A DNA stretch of 40,485 bases from NCBI RefSeq assembly GCF_016429255.1, contig NZ_JAELUG010000058.1, forward strand, positions 1 through 40,485, given 5' to 3'. The position numbers and the translations under genes are program-made. The notes below the pieces were generated by a model. It was not told the origin of the DNA, did not search any database, and worked only from the letters and a program-made list of their open reading frames with translations. This DNA comes from Rhizobium sp. ASV8. Its GTDB lineage: Bacteria > Pseudomonadota > Alphaproteobacteria > Rhizobiales > Rhizobiaceae. Positions 6,727-15,310 of the stretch are shown piece after piece (within the stretch, counting starts at the first letter, position 1; every line of letters starts with the position of its first letter).

Positions 6727-7674
6727 ATGCAGAAATCGACATTCGCATTTTCCTTTCTCCTGCTCTTTGGTGCCGCTTCCCAAGCGCACTCGGCGGTCTG
6801 GCAGCCTTCGGCAGGTCATGTCCAGGTGCCGATCTGGCCCGGGGCCGTGCCGAATGCCGTGCTTGACGCCAAGCCCGAATCCGTTGGCACGGATGGGGCG
6901 ACGGTCAGTGATGTCAGCCGACCGACGATGACTGTCTATGCCCCTAAAGGCGCCAATACCGGTGCAGCTGTGGTCGTGTTTCCTGGCGGTGGTTACAAGG
7001 TTCTGGCCATGGGCATAGAGGGCACGGAGATCTGCGATTGGCTGACCTCGCGCGGCATCACCTGCTTGCTGTTGAAGTATCGGGTTCCTCGCTCGGGACC
7101 GACATGGGAGAAAGGGCATCGCCATTATCCCAAGGTGGAAACGGCTCTGCAGGATGCCCAGCGCACGCTGGCGCTGGTGCGCCAAAACGCCGAGCAGTGG
7201 CATGTCGATCCCCATAGGATCGGCGTCATCGGCTTTTCGGCTGGCGGACATCTTGTCGCCGCCGTCAGCACGCATTTCGCTGAACGAACATATGCGCCGG
7301 TCGATGACGCGGACAAGCTGAGCAGTCGGCCTGATTTTGCCATTGCCCTTTACCCCGGCCATTTATGGATGCACGAGGACGAGGAGCGCGGCAATCGCAA
7401 CGAGGCGGATATGCGCCTGCGGCCGGACATCCGCGTCAGGCCCGACACTCCGCCAACCTTTCTAGTGCAGGCAGAGAACGACGATGTCGACGGCATCGAG
7501 CAGTCGCTGACCTACTACATCGCCCTGCAGAAAGCCGGTGTCTCGACGGAAATGCACCTGTACGCGCAGGGTGGCCACGCCTTCGGTCTTCGCAAGACCA
7601 ACCTTCCCATTGGCCAATGGCCGATGCTGGTGGAGCGGTGGCTGCATACGATCGGCGTGCTTGAGCCGCAGTAA
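6727..7674 (+). CDS. Secreted alpha/beta hydrolase (esterase-like)
   Basis: 315 residues with a clear signal peptide (MQKSTFAFSFLLLFGAASQA, cleavage near AHSA). The fold shows the oxyanion segment FPGGGY (residues 85-90), the nucleophile elbow GFSAGG (169-174, Ser171), the acid in AENDD and the histidine in GGHAF near the C terminus. It therefore has a complete Ser-Asp-His triad and should act in the periplasm. Proteins of this type are often annotated as xylanase-like or acetyl esterases of the BD-FAE/esterase group, but the substrate is not shown. GAGG lies 11 bases before the ATG at 6727. It converges with mug. Confidence 0.85.
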   Translation: MQKSTFAFSFLLLFGAASQAHSAVWQPSAGHVQVPIWPGAVPNAVLDAKPESVGTDGATVSDVSRPTMTVYAPKGANTGAAVVVFPGGGYKVLAMGIEGTEICDWLTSRGITCLLLKYRVPRSGPTWEKGHRHYPKVETALQDAQRTLALVRQNAEQWHVDPHRIGVIGFSAGGHLVAAVSTHFAERTYAPVDDADKLSSRPDFAIALYPGHLWMHEDEERGNRNEADMRLRPDIRVRPDTPPTFLVQAENDDVDGIEQSLTYYIALQKAGVSTEMHLYAQGGHAFGLRKTNLPIGQWPMLVERWLHTIGVLEPQ

Positions 7675-7727
7675 GGCAACTGATCGCCACCATCTGGCTT
7701 GGCCATGCGCTGGTCCGGAAGCGGCAA

Positions 7728-8282
7728 CTATGTGACGACAGACTTATCGCGTTCGATCGCCAACTTCAGTTCGCGATAATGCTCCGTCAGTGTCACCAGA
7801 TCGAAAGCGCGATTGAGGCCGCTCGGATTGGGGAGTACCCAGATCGATGTGCCGGCAAATGCCTCTGGTTGCTTGCCCCAGTCGATATCGGTCCGAAGGC
7901 TGATTGCGGCGTAGGCCGCCTTGCCCAGAAATGCCAGATTGGCCGGAGCAAGCTTCCGGATCTTGTCTTCCAGCACAGGGGCGGCGGCAATGTAATCGCT
8001 CTTTTTCAGCTCGCTGGCGCTCTTCGTCGGGCGGGAGACCGCCGATGTCAGGCCGAGACCATATTCCAGCATCTCCAGCTCTTCCTCAGCTCGCAGCAGG
8101 CGAGGGGTGAAGCCGGCAAGATGCAGCACCCGCCAGAAGCGGTTGCTGCGGTTGGAAAAATTATGGCCGTCCCGCTGCGCCGAAAGCGCAGGGTTCAATC
8201 CGCAGAAAATCACCGACAGACGAGGCGCCAGAATTTCCGCCAGCCCGTTTGTCGGTTCCGCGTTATCGATCGGCTCATTCAT
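7728..8282 (-). CDS. mug: G/U mismatch-specific DNA glycosylase
   Basis: 184-residue enzyme of the uracil-DNA glycosylase superfamily that removes uracil or thymine mispaired with guanine, and ethenocytosine. Motif 1 is FCGLNPA (residues 27-32, catalytic Asn30, matching GINPG of the family) and motif 2 is NPSGLNR (152-158). Length is normal. Its ATG overlaps the TGA of the oleate hydratase gene (ATGA, 8279-8282), so it is translated as the second gene of that operon. Pairing a DNA repair enzyme with a fatty-acid hydratase has no obvious functional reason and may be chance. Confidence 0.92.
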   Translation of the reverse strand: MNEPIDNAEPTNGLAEILAPRLSVIFCGLNPALSAQRDGHNFSNRSNRFWRVLHLAGFTPRLLRAEEELEMLEYGLGLTSAVSRPTKSASELKKSDYIAAAPVLEDKIRKLAPANLAFLGKAAYAAISLRTDIDWGKQPEAFAGTSIWVLPNPSGLNRAFDLVTLTEHYRELKLAIERDKSVVT

Positions 8283-10258
8283 CGTTTGCTGCGCGACACC
8301 AGATTTTCCCTGATTTTCTCGAGCCAGCCGATGACCCGGCCGACCGTTTGTCCGCCTGCGCCGAAGAGTTCGGCTAGTTCCGCTTCGGCTTTCTCACGCA
8401 GCGTTGTTTCCTGATCCGGCAGCGGCGGCAGGATATGCGAGAAGTAGGTCTTGTCCAGCAGCCGATGAAGCAGGCGTTCGCCCGGAAAGGGCTCGTCGTT
8501 GTTGAGCGCCCGGGCCGCCTTGAGGAGGGTGCGGATGTCGTACTGGACGGGGCTGATGTCGGGCACCTGCTTGTGCAGGCCCAGAAGCGTGTAGACGCCG
8601 ACGCGGGCTGTGCGGATCGAGCTGTCCATCGTGAAGATGATATCGTTCGACGTTTCGACGAACTGGCCCATCAGCGCCAGGTTGGTGCATCCTGCCGGCA
8701 CGACATGCGGCCTGTCGCCTGCGGCACGCGGCATGAACATGGCGGTGATGTATGGCATCAGGGCAAGGCGCGCCTTGGTGTTGGCGACAACAGCATCGAG
8801 CTGATCCTCGATCCCCAGATGATAGCAGAGCTCGGCGATGATCTCCCGGCCGGTGCAGGCGGGCATCGGCTTCTTGATGTAATTCCCCTCCTTGTCCATC
8901 AGCAGCGCATACACCCAGACGACCAGCACGTCGTCCGGCTGTTCGGGGAAATGCGGCTGACGGTTGCAGGTGAAGCTCAGAACCCAGTTGGAATCGGTGA
9001 AGGTGATGATCCCGCCGGTGACGGTCTTTCCCGAATAGGGATCGTTGACCGAAAGCTCCTTCAGCTTGTCCACGAAGGGGGAAGGCTTGCAGGTCAGCGT
9101 GACCGACTCCCACATCGATTTTTCGGTGTCGCCGTAGAATTTCTCCGGCTTGCCGAAGATCGGCGACTTCTGCGCAAGGTTCTTCCACAGTGTCCAGTCG
9201 CTGGCCTCGCCGGGTTCGTGCCGTCCGCGCTGAAGCACGGGCGCGGTCTCCATGTCGCCATAGGCGGTGCCTTCCGTCATCGATCCGGTCAGCGCAAACA
9301 CCACATCGTTCGGCCCGACGGCGATGACATCATCCTTGCCGTCGATATCAGCGCGGATCGCCGTTACGGTGCGCGCATCGCCGTCGATCGCCATGTCGAG
9401 GTCATAGGCGCGAGTGCCGAACTGAACCTTGACACCATGCTCCTGAAGGTGCCGGACGAGCGGTCGCACGAAACTGTCGTACTGATTGTATTTGGGAAAG
9501 ATCAGCGCCGACATATCCTTTAGCCCATCGAGGGCATCGAGGAAGCGGTGCATGTAAAGCTTCATCTCGAGCAGGCTCTGCCAGTTCTCGAAGGCAAACA
9601 TCGAACGCCAGAGGTACCAGAAATTGGTTTCGAGGAAGCCGGCGCTGAAATATTGCTCGATGGTGATGTCGTCGAGGTCTTCCTTGCGTTTTAGCAGTAG
9701 CCGGATCAGCTCCCATTGCTGCGAGCGCGTCAGACCAAGTGTCGAGAAGTCGCGGATCTCGCCGCGTTTGTGCATCAGCCGGGCTTTGGAGAAATTGGGG
9801 TCGTTGTCGTTGACCAGCCGGTATTCGTCGAGGACGCTGTAGCCTTCGGGCAGTTCAAGCGCCTGAATGTCCTGGAACATGTCCCACAGGTTATCGTAGT
9901 TCCAGTTCATCTCGCGGCCGCCGCGGATGATATAGCCTTCATCGGCATTGCCCGCGCCGTCGAGCGAGCCGCCCTCGATATCGATCGTATCGAGGATGGT
10001 AATGTCTTTTCCCGCCATGCGGCCGTCGCGGATCAGGTAGAAGGCGGCGGCAAGACCGGCGATGCCGCTGCCGATGATCCAGGCCTTGCGTCCTTCCACC
10101 TGGTTCCCAGGCACGGGACGGTTGCGCATATAGGCGCCCATCATGTCCGGCGGCGGCAGGGTATTTTCCGGGCGGTGGTGCCAATAGCCTGCGGTGGTGT
10201 CGTTCTCCACCGCGAATGCCTTGCTGCTATCCGGGCTGGAGTTTGGCGCGCGTGTCAT
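8279..10258 (-). CDS. ohyA: Oleate hydratase
   Basis: 659-residue FAD enzyme adding water to the cis-9 double bond of free oleic or related acids, giving 10-hydroxy fatty acids; once called myosin-cross-reactive antigen. The nucleotide-binding loop is IIGSGIAGLAAAFYL (near residues 61-75), followed by DTIDIEGGSLDGAG and the signature RGGREMNWNYDNLWDMF containing the family's catalytic Glu (residue 116). The C-terminal part (QFVETSNDIIFTMDSSIRTAR) is typical. The ATG at 10258 has GGAGG 7 bases upstream; a TTG 12 bases earlier would include that site and is rejected. It often protects bacteria from unsaturated fatty acids. Upstream gene of the pair with mug. Confidence 0.95.
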   Translation of the reverse strand: MTRAPNSSPDSSKAFAVENDTTAGYWHHRPENTLPPPDMMGAYMRNRPVPGNQVEGRKAWIIGSGIAGLAAAFYLIRDGRMAGKDITILDTIDIEGGSLDGAGNADEGYIIRGGREMNWNYDNLWDMFQDIQALELPEGYSVLDEYRLVNDNDPNFSKARLMHKRGEIRDFSTLGLTRSQQWELIRLLLKRKEDLDDITIEQYFSAGFLETNFWYLWRSMFAFENWQSLLEMKLYMHRFLDALDGLKDMSALIFPKYNQYDSFVRPLVRHLQEHGVKVQFGTRAYDLDMAIDGDARTVTAIRADIDGKDDVIAVGPNDVVFALTGSMTEGTAYGDMETAPVLQRGRHEPGEASDWTLWKNLAQKSPIFGKPEKFYGDTEKSMWESVTLTCKPSPFVDKLKELSVNDPYSGKTVTGGIITFTDSNWVLSFTCNRQPHFPEQPDDVLVVWVYALLMDKEGNYIKKPMPACTGREIIAELCYHLGIEDQLDAVVANTKARLALMPYITAMFMPRAAGDRPHVVPAGCTNLALMGQFVETSNDIIFTMDSSIRTARVGVYTLLGLHKQVPDISPVQYDIRTLLKAARALNNDEPFPGERLLHRLLDKTYFSHILPPLPDQETTLREKAEAELAELFGAGGQTVGRVIGWLEKIRENLVSRSKR

Positions 10259-10403
10259 GGAAGCCTCCAATCTGTCGACGATGTCAGTGGTTCAAGACGT
10301 CGGACCCGACCTTGAGGCCGGAGTGTATCTCGTTCCAACATATATCACAGGGCGTATGCGTCCATGACAGGAATGAGGCAAAGCCAACTCCTTTCGAGAC
10401 AGC

Positions 10404-11009
10404 TCACGCAGCGCAGTAGATCTGCGCCACCGCGCCTCCCGGAAAGGCTTTGGAACTTGCCAGCTTGAGGCGCATCGGCGCATCAAGTTCCGAGAACAAC
10501 GACAAACCCTTGCCCAGCACGACGGGACAAACCAAGAGGACGTACCGGTCAATCAATCCGCGGGCGATGAGGCTACGTGCAAAGCTTACGCCGCCATGGG
10601 CTATGATCGGTTTGCCATCCTGGGCTTTCAGCCTGCTGATTTCTTCGGTCAGATCGCCGCTTGCCACATAGGCCTCCGCCCAGCTCTCAGCACCCGACTG
10701 CCGCTCTCCGGACTGCCTATTCCCCACATGGGCGCGGACTTCATCGAGCGTCGCCGGCCCTTGCCGTGAAAAGACGACCTTCGGAATCTGATTCATCGGC
10801 GGAGCGAACATGTCTGTGGATGTCGGCCACCAGCCAGCCATGCTTCGGAAGGTTCGGCTGCCCATGATGTGAAGCCCGGCGTCCCACAGGGTTTCAACGG
10901 ACCAGTTTTTCGCTTCCTGATCGGCGCCGAACATCCATTTGTTGGTGCCATCCATGTCACTCACGAAGCCGTCGATCGATATCGACATTTTCAAGATCAA
11001 CTCTCTCAC
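10404..11009 (-). CDS. RibD C-terminal / dihydrofolate reductase-like protein
   Basis: 201-residue NADPH-dependent reductase of the DHFR-like superfamily (RibD_C type). Visible parts are MSISIDGFVSDMDG at the N terminus, GSRTFRSMAGWWP (cofactor loop) and KPIIAHGGVSFARSLIARGLIDRYVLLVCPVVLGKG. These proteins are common stand-alone homologues of the RibD reductase domain; their substrates are mostly unknown, and this one is not a true folA. The start is a GTG at 11009 with GAGGAG about 5 bases upstream. It stands alone, with 145 bases on one side and 190 bases with a degenerate RIME-like repeat on the other. Confidence 0.85.
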   Translation of the reverse strand: MRELILKMSISIDGFVSDMDGTNKWMFGADQEAKNWSVETLWDAGLHIMGSRTFRSMAGWWPTSTDMFAPPMNQIPKVVFSRQGPATLDEVRAHVGNRQSGERQSGAESWAEAYVASGDLTEEISRLKAQDGKPIIAHGGVSFARSLIARGLIDRYVLLVCPVVLGKGLSLFSELDAPMRLKLASSKAFPGGAVAQIYCAA

Positions 11010-11085
11010 CGCTCTCTCCTCGTTTCGGTTCTATTCCGAGGACGGACGAGATTGGTGATTGCCGACAGCTTATTGTGATTTTCTA

Positions 11086-11130
11086 GGAGGATTCAGGAAA
11101 AGCGTGCGGGAGCTTTCCGTCGGGATTTGC
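11086..11130. repeat. Degenerate RIME-type repeat
   Basis: The stretch around ATTCAGGAAAAGCGTGCGGG and GCTTTCCGTCGGGATTTGC follows the core of the other copies in this window (AATTCCAGGAAAAG...CGGTTTTCCGTCNGGAATTGC) with several changes. It lies in the gap before the end of guaA. Confidence 0.5.
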
Positions 11131-11199
11131 ATGAAGCAAGGCGCCAGAGCGGTTCTCACATTCCGTGAGGAAGATGAGCCGCCCTGGCGAACTATACGC

Positions 11200-12762
11200 T
11201 TATTCCCACTCGATCGTGCCGGGTGGCTTCGACGTGACGTCGTAGACCACGCGGTTGATGCCGCGGACTTCATTGATGATGCGGGTCGCGGCGCGGCCGA
11301 GGAATTCCATGTCGTAGTGATAGAAATCCGCGGTCATGCCGTCGACAGAGGTCACGGCGCGCAGTGCGCAGACGAATTCGTAGGTGCGGCCATCGCCCAT
11401 GACGCCGACGGTCTGAACCGGAAGCAGCACGGCGAAGGCCTGCCAGATGGCGTCATAGAGGCCCGCCTTGCGGATTTCGTCGAGATAGATGGCATCGGCT
11501 TCGCGCAGGATTTCCAGCTTCTCGCGGGTGATGCCGCCCGGGCAGCGGATGGCGAGGCCAGGGCCTGGAAAGGGATGGCGGCCGATGAAGCTGTCGGGCA
11601 GGCCGAGCTCCTTGCCGAGCGCGCGCACTTCGTCCTTGAAGAGTTCACGCAGCGGCTCGACGAGCTGCATGTTCATGCGCTCGGGCAGGCCGCCGACATT
11701 GTGGTGCGACTTGATGGTGACCGAGGGGCCGCCGGTGAAGGAAACGCTTTCGATGACGTCGGGATAGAGCGTGCCCTGACCGAGGAAATCGGCGCCGCCG
11801 AGCTTCTTGGCCTCTTCCTCGAACGTCTCGATGAAGAGGCGGCCGATGATCTTGCGCTTGGTCTCGGGGTCGCTCACGCCTTCCAGTTCGCCGATGAAAC
11901 GGTCGGAAGCGTCGACATGCAGCAGATGTAGATTGTAGTGCTCGCTGAACATGGCGACGACGTTTGCCGCCTCGTCCTTGCGCATCAGGCCGTGGTCGAC
12001 CAGGATGCAGGTCAGCTGGTCGCCGACCGCTTCGTGGATCAGCAACGCAGCAACGGAAGAGTCGACGCCGCCTGAGAGCGCGCAGATGACGCGCTTGTCG
12101 CCCACCTGATCGCGGATCGCCTGAACGGCCTTGGCGCGATAGGCCGACATCGACCAGTCGCCCTTGATGCCGGCAATGTTATGGATGAAGTTGCCGATCA
12201 GCTTGGCGCCATCGGGCGTATGGACGACTTCCGGATGGAACTGCACGCCGTAATATCTACGCTTCTCGTCGGCGATGAAGGCGTACGGCGCATTCGACGA
12301 GGTGGCGACCACTTCGAAGCCCTCGGGCAGCGCGGTGACGCGGTCGCCGTGGCTCATCCAGACCTGGTGGCGCGAACCGTTCGACCATAGGCCTTCGAAC
12401 AGGGCGCAATCCTTGTCGACTTCTAGGAAGGCGCGGCCGAATTCGCGATGGTGGCCGCTCTCGACCTTGCCGCCGAGCTGCATGCACATGGTCTGCTGGC
12501 CGTAGCAGATGCCGAAGACCGGGATGCCACTGTCGAAGATGATCTGCGGCGCCCGCGGCGAGCCTTCGTCCACGGTCGAGGCCGGGCTGCCGGAAAGGAT
12601 CACGGCCTTGGGCTGCAGCCGCTTGAAGCCGGCTTCGGCGGATTGGAAGGGGACGATTTCGCAGTAGACGCCGGCTTCGCGCACGCGCCGTGCGATGAGC
12701 TGCGTAACCTGGCTGCCAAAATCGACGATGAGAACGGTGTCTGGATGTGCTGTCTGGGTCAT
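11200..12762 (-). CDS. guaA: GMP synthase (glutamine-hydrolysing)
   Basis: 520 residues, full length. It converts XMP to GMP with ATP and glutamine in the last step of guanine nucleotide synthesis. The N-terminal glutaminase domain has nucleophile Cys86 (GICYGQQ) and the His176-Glu178 pair (FHPEV); the ATP-pyrophosphatase domain starts with the P-loop SGGVDSS (230-236); the C-terminal dimerisation domain carries GGLPERMNMQLVEPLR and ends with KPPGTIEWE. The ATG at 12762 is clear. I see no purine riboswitch in the 162-base leader region, which instead holds a RIME repeat. It is transcribed alone. Confidence 0.98.
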   Translation of the reverse strand: MTQTAHPDTVLIVDFGSQVTQLIARRVREAGVYCEIVPFQSAEAGFKRLQPKAVILSGSPASTVDEGSPRAPQIIFDSGIPVFGICYGQQTMCMQLGGKVESGHHREFGRAFLEVDKDCALFEGLWSNGSRHQVWMSHGDRVTALPEGFEVVATSSNAPYAFIADEKRRYYGVQFHPEVVHTPDGAKLIGNFIHNIAGIKGDWSMSAYRAKAVQAIRDQVGDKRVICALSGGVDSSVAALLIHEAVGDQLTCILVDHGLMRKDEAANVVAMFSEHYNLHLLHVDASDRFIGELEGVSDPETKRKIIGRLFIETFEEEAKKLGGADFLGQGTLYPDVIESVSFTGGPSVTIKSHHNVGGLPERMNMQLVEPLRELFKDEVRALGKELGLPDSFIGRHPFPGPGLAIRCPGGITREKLEILREADAIYLDEIRKAGLYDAIWQAFAVLLPVQTVGVMGDGRTYEFVCALRAVTSVDGMTADFYHYDMEFLGRAATRIINEVRGINRVVYDVTSKPPGTIEWE

Positions 12763-12860
12763 GGCGAGCCTTTAATGAAAAGCGCTTTCCCTGGCAATCG
12801 GGCAAATCGAGCCGGAGCCGATTTTATTGTCCCGATTGTCCTACATTCCGTGTCTTTTTA

Positions 12861-12906
12861 CGCAATTCCAGACGGAAAACCGCTCCACACTTTTCCTGGA
12901 ATTGCG
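12861..12906. repeat. RIME-type palindromic repeat
   Basis: Ten-base perfect arms CGCAATTCCA (12861-12870) and TGGAATTGCG (12897-12906) around a GACGGAAAACCGCT...ACTTTTCC core. It is the best preserved palindrome of this type in the window, lying on the minus orientation between guaA and the nucleosidase gene. Confidence 0.8.
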
Positions 12907-12924
12907 CTGATGGTTTTCAGTCTA

Positions 12925-13566
12925 TCAGAACCAGAATACGCCGTCTTCCAGCGCGGTAAACAGACCGTCGACCGCGTAGGACAGTTTGCGGTCGATCACG
13001 TGCAGATATTCGGTCCAGTCGGAAATACGCTGCAGTTCGACCTGGCCGTCGGAAATGCCGCGCAGCCCGATCAGTGGCCGGTCGTAAGCCTGGCAGGCAC
13101 GCAGTACCGCGAAGGTTTCCATATCCACCATGTCGGTGCCGATGCGCTCATAGGCGTCCGTGCCCGAGACGATGTTGGCGCCCGTCGACAGGCTGCCCTC
13201 GGCGATGGCGGGGATACGCAGCGGCAATTCGATCGTCGCCGGCAGGTCGAGGAAGGGCGTGCGACCCTTTTCGAAACCGAGCGGCGAAGCATCCATGTCG
13301 CGATAGGAAACCGAGGTGACCTGATAGACTTCCGTCTGCTCCAACCGGGCGGAGCCGGCCGAGCCGAGCGAAACCACCAGATCGGGAAGGTCGTCCTGGG
13401 CCTCGAGCTGGGCGAAGGTGCGGGTGAGCGCGATCGCCGCTTCGACCGGGCCGACGCCCGTCATCAGCGGATCGATGCGCGAGCGCAGGAAAGGCCCGTA
13501 TTCCGCCTCGGCCGCCATCACGAACAGGATCGATTTGCCCGAGACGCGCTTCAATTCGAATTTCAT
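12925..13566 (-). CDS. mtnN: 5'-methylthioadenosine/S-adenosylhomocysteine nucleosidase
   Basis: 213-residue phosphorylase-fold enzyme hydrolysing MTA or SAH to adenine plus the thioribose compound, recycling products of AdoMet use and polyamine synthesis. The N-terminal FVMAAEAEYGPFL holds the family Glu, SLGSAGSA (residues 66-73) is the sugar-binding loop, MVDMETFAV gives Glu150 and GLRGISDG gives the catalytic Asp173. Length is slightly short of the usual 230. Its ATG overlaps the stop of the upstream thioesterase (ATGA, 13563-13566), so the two are translated together. It might be a related purine nucleosidase, but the motifs fit MTAN. Confidence 0.88.
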   Translation of the reverse strand: MKFELKRVSGKSILFVMAAEAEYGPFLRSRIDPLMTGVGPVEAAIALTRTFAQLEAQDDLPDLVVSLGSAGSARLEQTEVYQVTSVSYRDMDASPLGFEKGRTPFLDLPATIELPLRIPAIAEGSLSTGANIVSGTDAYERIGTDMVDMETFAVLRACQAYDRPLIGLRGISDGQVELQRISDWTEYLHVIDRKLSYAVDGLFTALEDGVFWF

Positions 13567-14012
13567 CCGTTGATACCCTCTCTGCCCCGGATGACCATCA
13601 TCGTTCCCGTCATCGAGGCAATCAGCTTGGCCGGCCCGTCGCCGATCGCATAACCTCGGCCGTCGGCGACGATGATCGTCGTGCCGGGCTTGGTGACATC
13701 GCCTCGAAACAGGAAGCGCTCGCCGCGCCCTGGAGACATGAGATTGATCTTGAATTCGATCGTCAGGATCGATGCGGAGGGATCGATAACGCTATAGGCG
13801 GCAAAGCCACAGGCCGAATCCAGCGCGGCGGCGATGATGCCCGCATGCAGTATTCCGTGCTGCTGCGTCAGCTTCACATCGAACGGCAACTCGATCTCGA
13901 CCGTACCGTGCTCGACGCGCGTGAGTTCCGCGCCGATCGTTGCCATCGCCGCCTGCCGGTCGAAGCTCGTCCGGATGCGCGTCCGAAAGTCGCTGCTGTC
14001 TGCCCCTGTCAT
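13563..14012 (-). CDS. PaaI family hotdog-fold thioesterase
   Basis: 149-residue thioesterase, probably hydrolysing an acyl-CoA. The hotdog core is visible: VEHGTVEIELPFDV, then HGILHAGIIAAALDSACGFAAY with the HG and DSACG motifs typical of PaaI-type enzymes, and a C-terminal GDVTKPGTTIIVADG strand. I use the ATG at 14012, with AAAGGGGAC upstream; a TTG at 14063 is possible and would add 17 residues. It is the first gene of a two-gene unit with the methylthioadenosine nucleosidase, a grouping without an obvious shared pathway. Confidence 0.87.
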   Translation of the reverse strand: MTGADSSDFRTRIRTSFDRQAAMATIGAELTRVEHGTVEIELPFDVKLTQQHGILHAGIIAAALDSACGFAAYSVIDPSASILTIEFKINLMSPGRGERFLFRGDVTKPGTTIIVADGRGYAIGDGPAKLIASMTGTMMVIRGREGING

Positions 14013-14131
14013 GCCGTCCCCTTTCGCGGGTGCGAAATTGGCATGGAGCAGCCGTTTGGACAAGGGACATCTATCGCGAAAGGAAAACCTTTTGAGCGCC
14101 GCTGCTGCGTCTCATCCGGCACCACAGCGCC

Positions 14132-14151
14132 GCGCGCCATATATGACGCGC
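14132..14151. repeat. 20-base palindrome upstream of the thioesterase gene
   Basis: GCGCGCCATATATGACGCGC pairs at 9 of 10 positions around a CATATATG centre. It lies 120 bases before the thioesterase start. It may be a regulator site or nothing; no family is recognised. Confidence 0.35.
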
Positions 14152-14169
14152 AAAGGTCGCTGTAGCCTT

Positions 14170-14189
14170 TCAAATCGATTCCGATTTGA
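14170..14189. terminator. Short inverted repeat after the DUF1513 gene, possible weak terminator
   Basis: TCAAATCG, loop ATTC, CGATTTGA: eight exact pairs, 28 bases beyond the leftward stop of the iron operon. There is no T run on the minus strand, so termination is doubtful. Confidence 0.3.
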
Positions 14190-14216
14190 GGAGTTATGCA
14201 GCAACGACGATCTCGT

Positions 14217-15305
14217 CTAGGCTGGCCGTTTGATCCGCACGATATGCTGATCCCACGCGACATCGCTGTGTTCCCGCAGGAAGTCCCCATCATAGGAGGA
14301 GACGGCAAAGCCATGCTGTGCCGGCGCTATGCCGGCCGCATCACGCACGCTTTCCACTTTGAGCACCTTACCTGTTATCGCATCGAGCGTCACAGCGGTT
14401 CCCTCGACCGGCGATGTCACGCCAACGAGGTCTTCGGCCCGATTGACCGCGATGGCGCCGACATAGTTGCCAAGCGCCCGGGTCGTGTCGTCGGGGAGCG
14501 TGACGAAGGTCAGATCCTCGCCCCTGGCGAAATGGCCGACAAGCGGCGGCAAGTCGTTGCGGTGGCCCTCATACTGGCACGCAAACCAGACCCGGCCGCT
14601 GGCATCGATATCGACGTGGCGTGTCGAGACCTGGGCATATTGCGGCGGCAGCGTGTGTTTTTCGATCAGATGGCCACTGGCGGCGTCGATCAGCGTCAGC
14701 GACGGTTGCATACGGTCGCGGTTGAGCTTGGTACGGCCGAAATCCGGATGCGTCTCGATGCCACCATTGGCGACGATCAGGAATCGGCCGTCGTCAGAGA
14801 CGGTCATATCGTGCGGGCCGACGCCGTAGGTTTCATATTCACCGATGCGGGCGAAGCGGTTGCTGCTGTCGTAGAGCCCAATGATGCCGCGATTGTTGTC
14901 AAAGTCGTTCTCGCTGGCATAGAGCAGCCTGCCGTCGGGCGAAAACGTGCCGTGCCCGTAGAAATGCCGACCCTCTTTGGCTGAGATGACGATGGGCTCG
15001 GCCTTGTTCCATGGATCGAAGATCATGGCATAGGTGCCCGGCCGACGGGCGAAAGCGACCGCCTTGCCTGTCGCCTTTGAGAAGGCCATGCCGTGCGCGC
15101 GAGCGGGAAGGGCGACCTGATCGACGATGCGGCCTTGCTCGGTTACTGTCGCCACGGCAAAGGAGCCGTCGGCGGCCCGGACACCCGAGGCGTAGACCGC
15201 GTCGGCCCGCTCCAGCGCCATCAATGCACGGGGCTTGAGCGCGGCGAGGAAGGTTAGGCCTGCGCCCCTAACGAAGGCTCTGCGATCGATGAGGCGGCTC
15301 CGCAT
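14217..15305 (-). CDS. DUF1513 beta-propeller-like protein, exported by the Tat route
   Basis: 362 residues. The N terminus DRRAFVRGAGLTFLAAL looks like a twin-arginine signal, suggesting export of a folded protein. The body shows repeated blade-like strands (GHGTFSPDGRLLYASEND, GPHDMTVSDDGRFLIVANGG, STRHVDIDASGRVWFAC), as in beta-propellers. The DUF1513 family is regularly coded beside imelysins and DUF1111 di-heme proteins in iron-related loci. It is the last gene of the four-gene operon, starting 5 bases after the second imelysin stop. The ATG at 15305 is clear. Its reaction is unknown; a periplasmic partner in iron handling is inferred. Confidence 0.85.
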   Translation of the reverse strand: MRSRLIDRRAFVRGAGLTFLAALKPRALMALERADAVYASGVRAADGSFAVATVTEQGRIVDQVALPARAHGMAFSKATGKAVAFARRPGTYAMIFDPWNKAEPIVISAKEGRHFYGHGTFSPDGRLLYASENDFDNNRGIIGLYDSSNRFARIGEYETYGVGPHDMTVSDDGRFLIVANGGIETHPDFGRTKLNRDRMQPSLTLIDAASGHLIEKHTLPPQYAQVSTRHVDIDASGRVWFACQYEGHRNDLPPLVGHFARGEDLTFVTLPDDTTRALGNYVGAIAVNRAEDLVGVTSPVEGTAVTLDAITGKVLKVESVRDAAGIAPAQHGFAVSSYDGDFLREHSDVAWDQHIVRIKRPA

Positions 15306-15310
15306 GGCGC

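Noticed and set aside
12763..12924. Possible purine riboswitch in the guaA upstream region
   Set aside because: No purine-riboswitch core or three-way junction is visible; the paired sequence there is a RIME repeat.
12448..13653. A 401-codon plus-strand open frame over guaA and the nucleosidase gene
   Set aside because: It crosses a RIME repeat and opposes two recognised genes; its translation has no domain.
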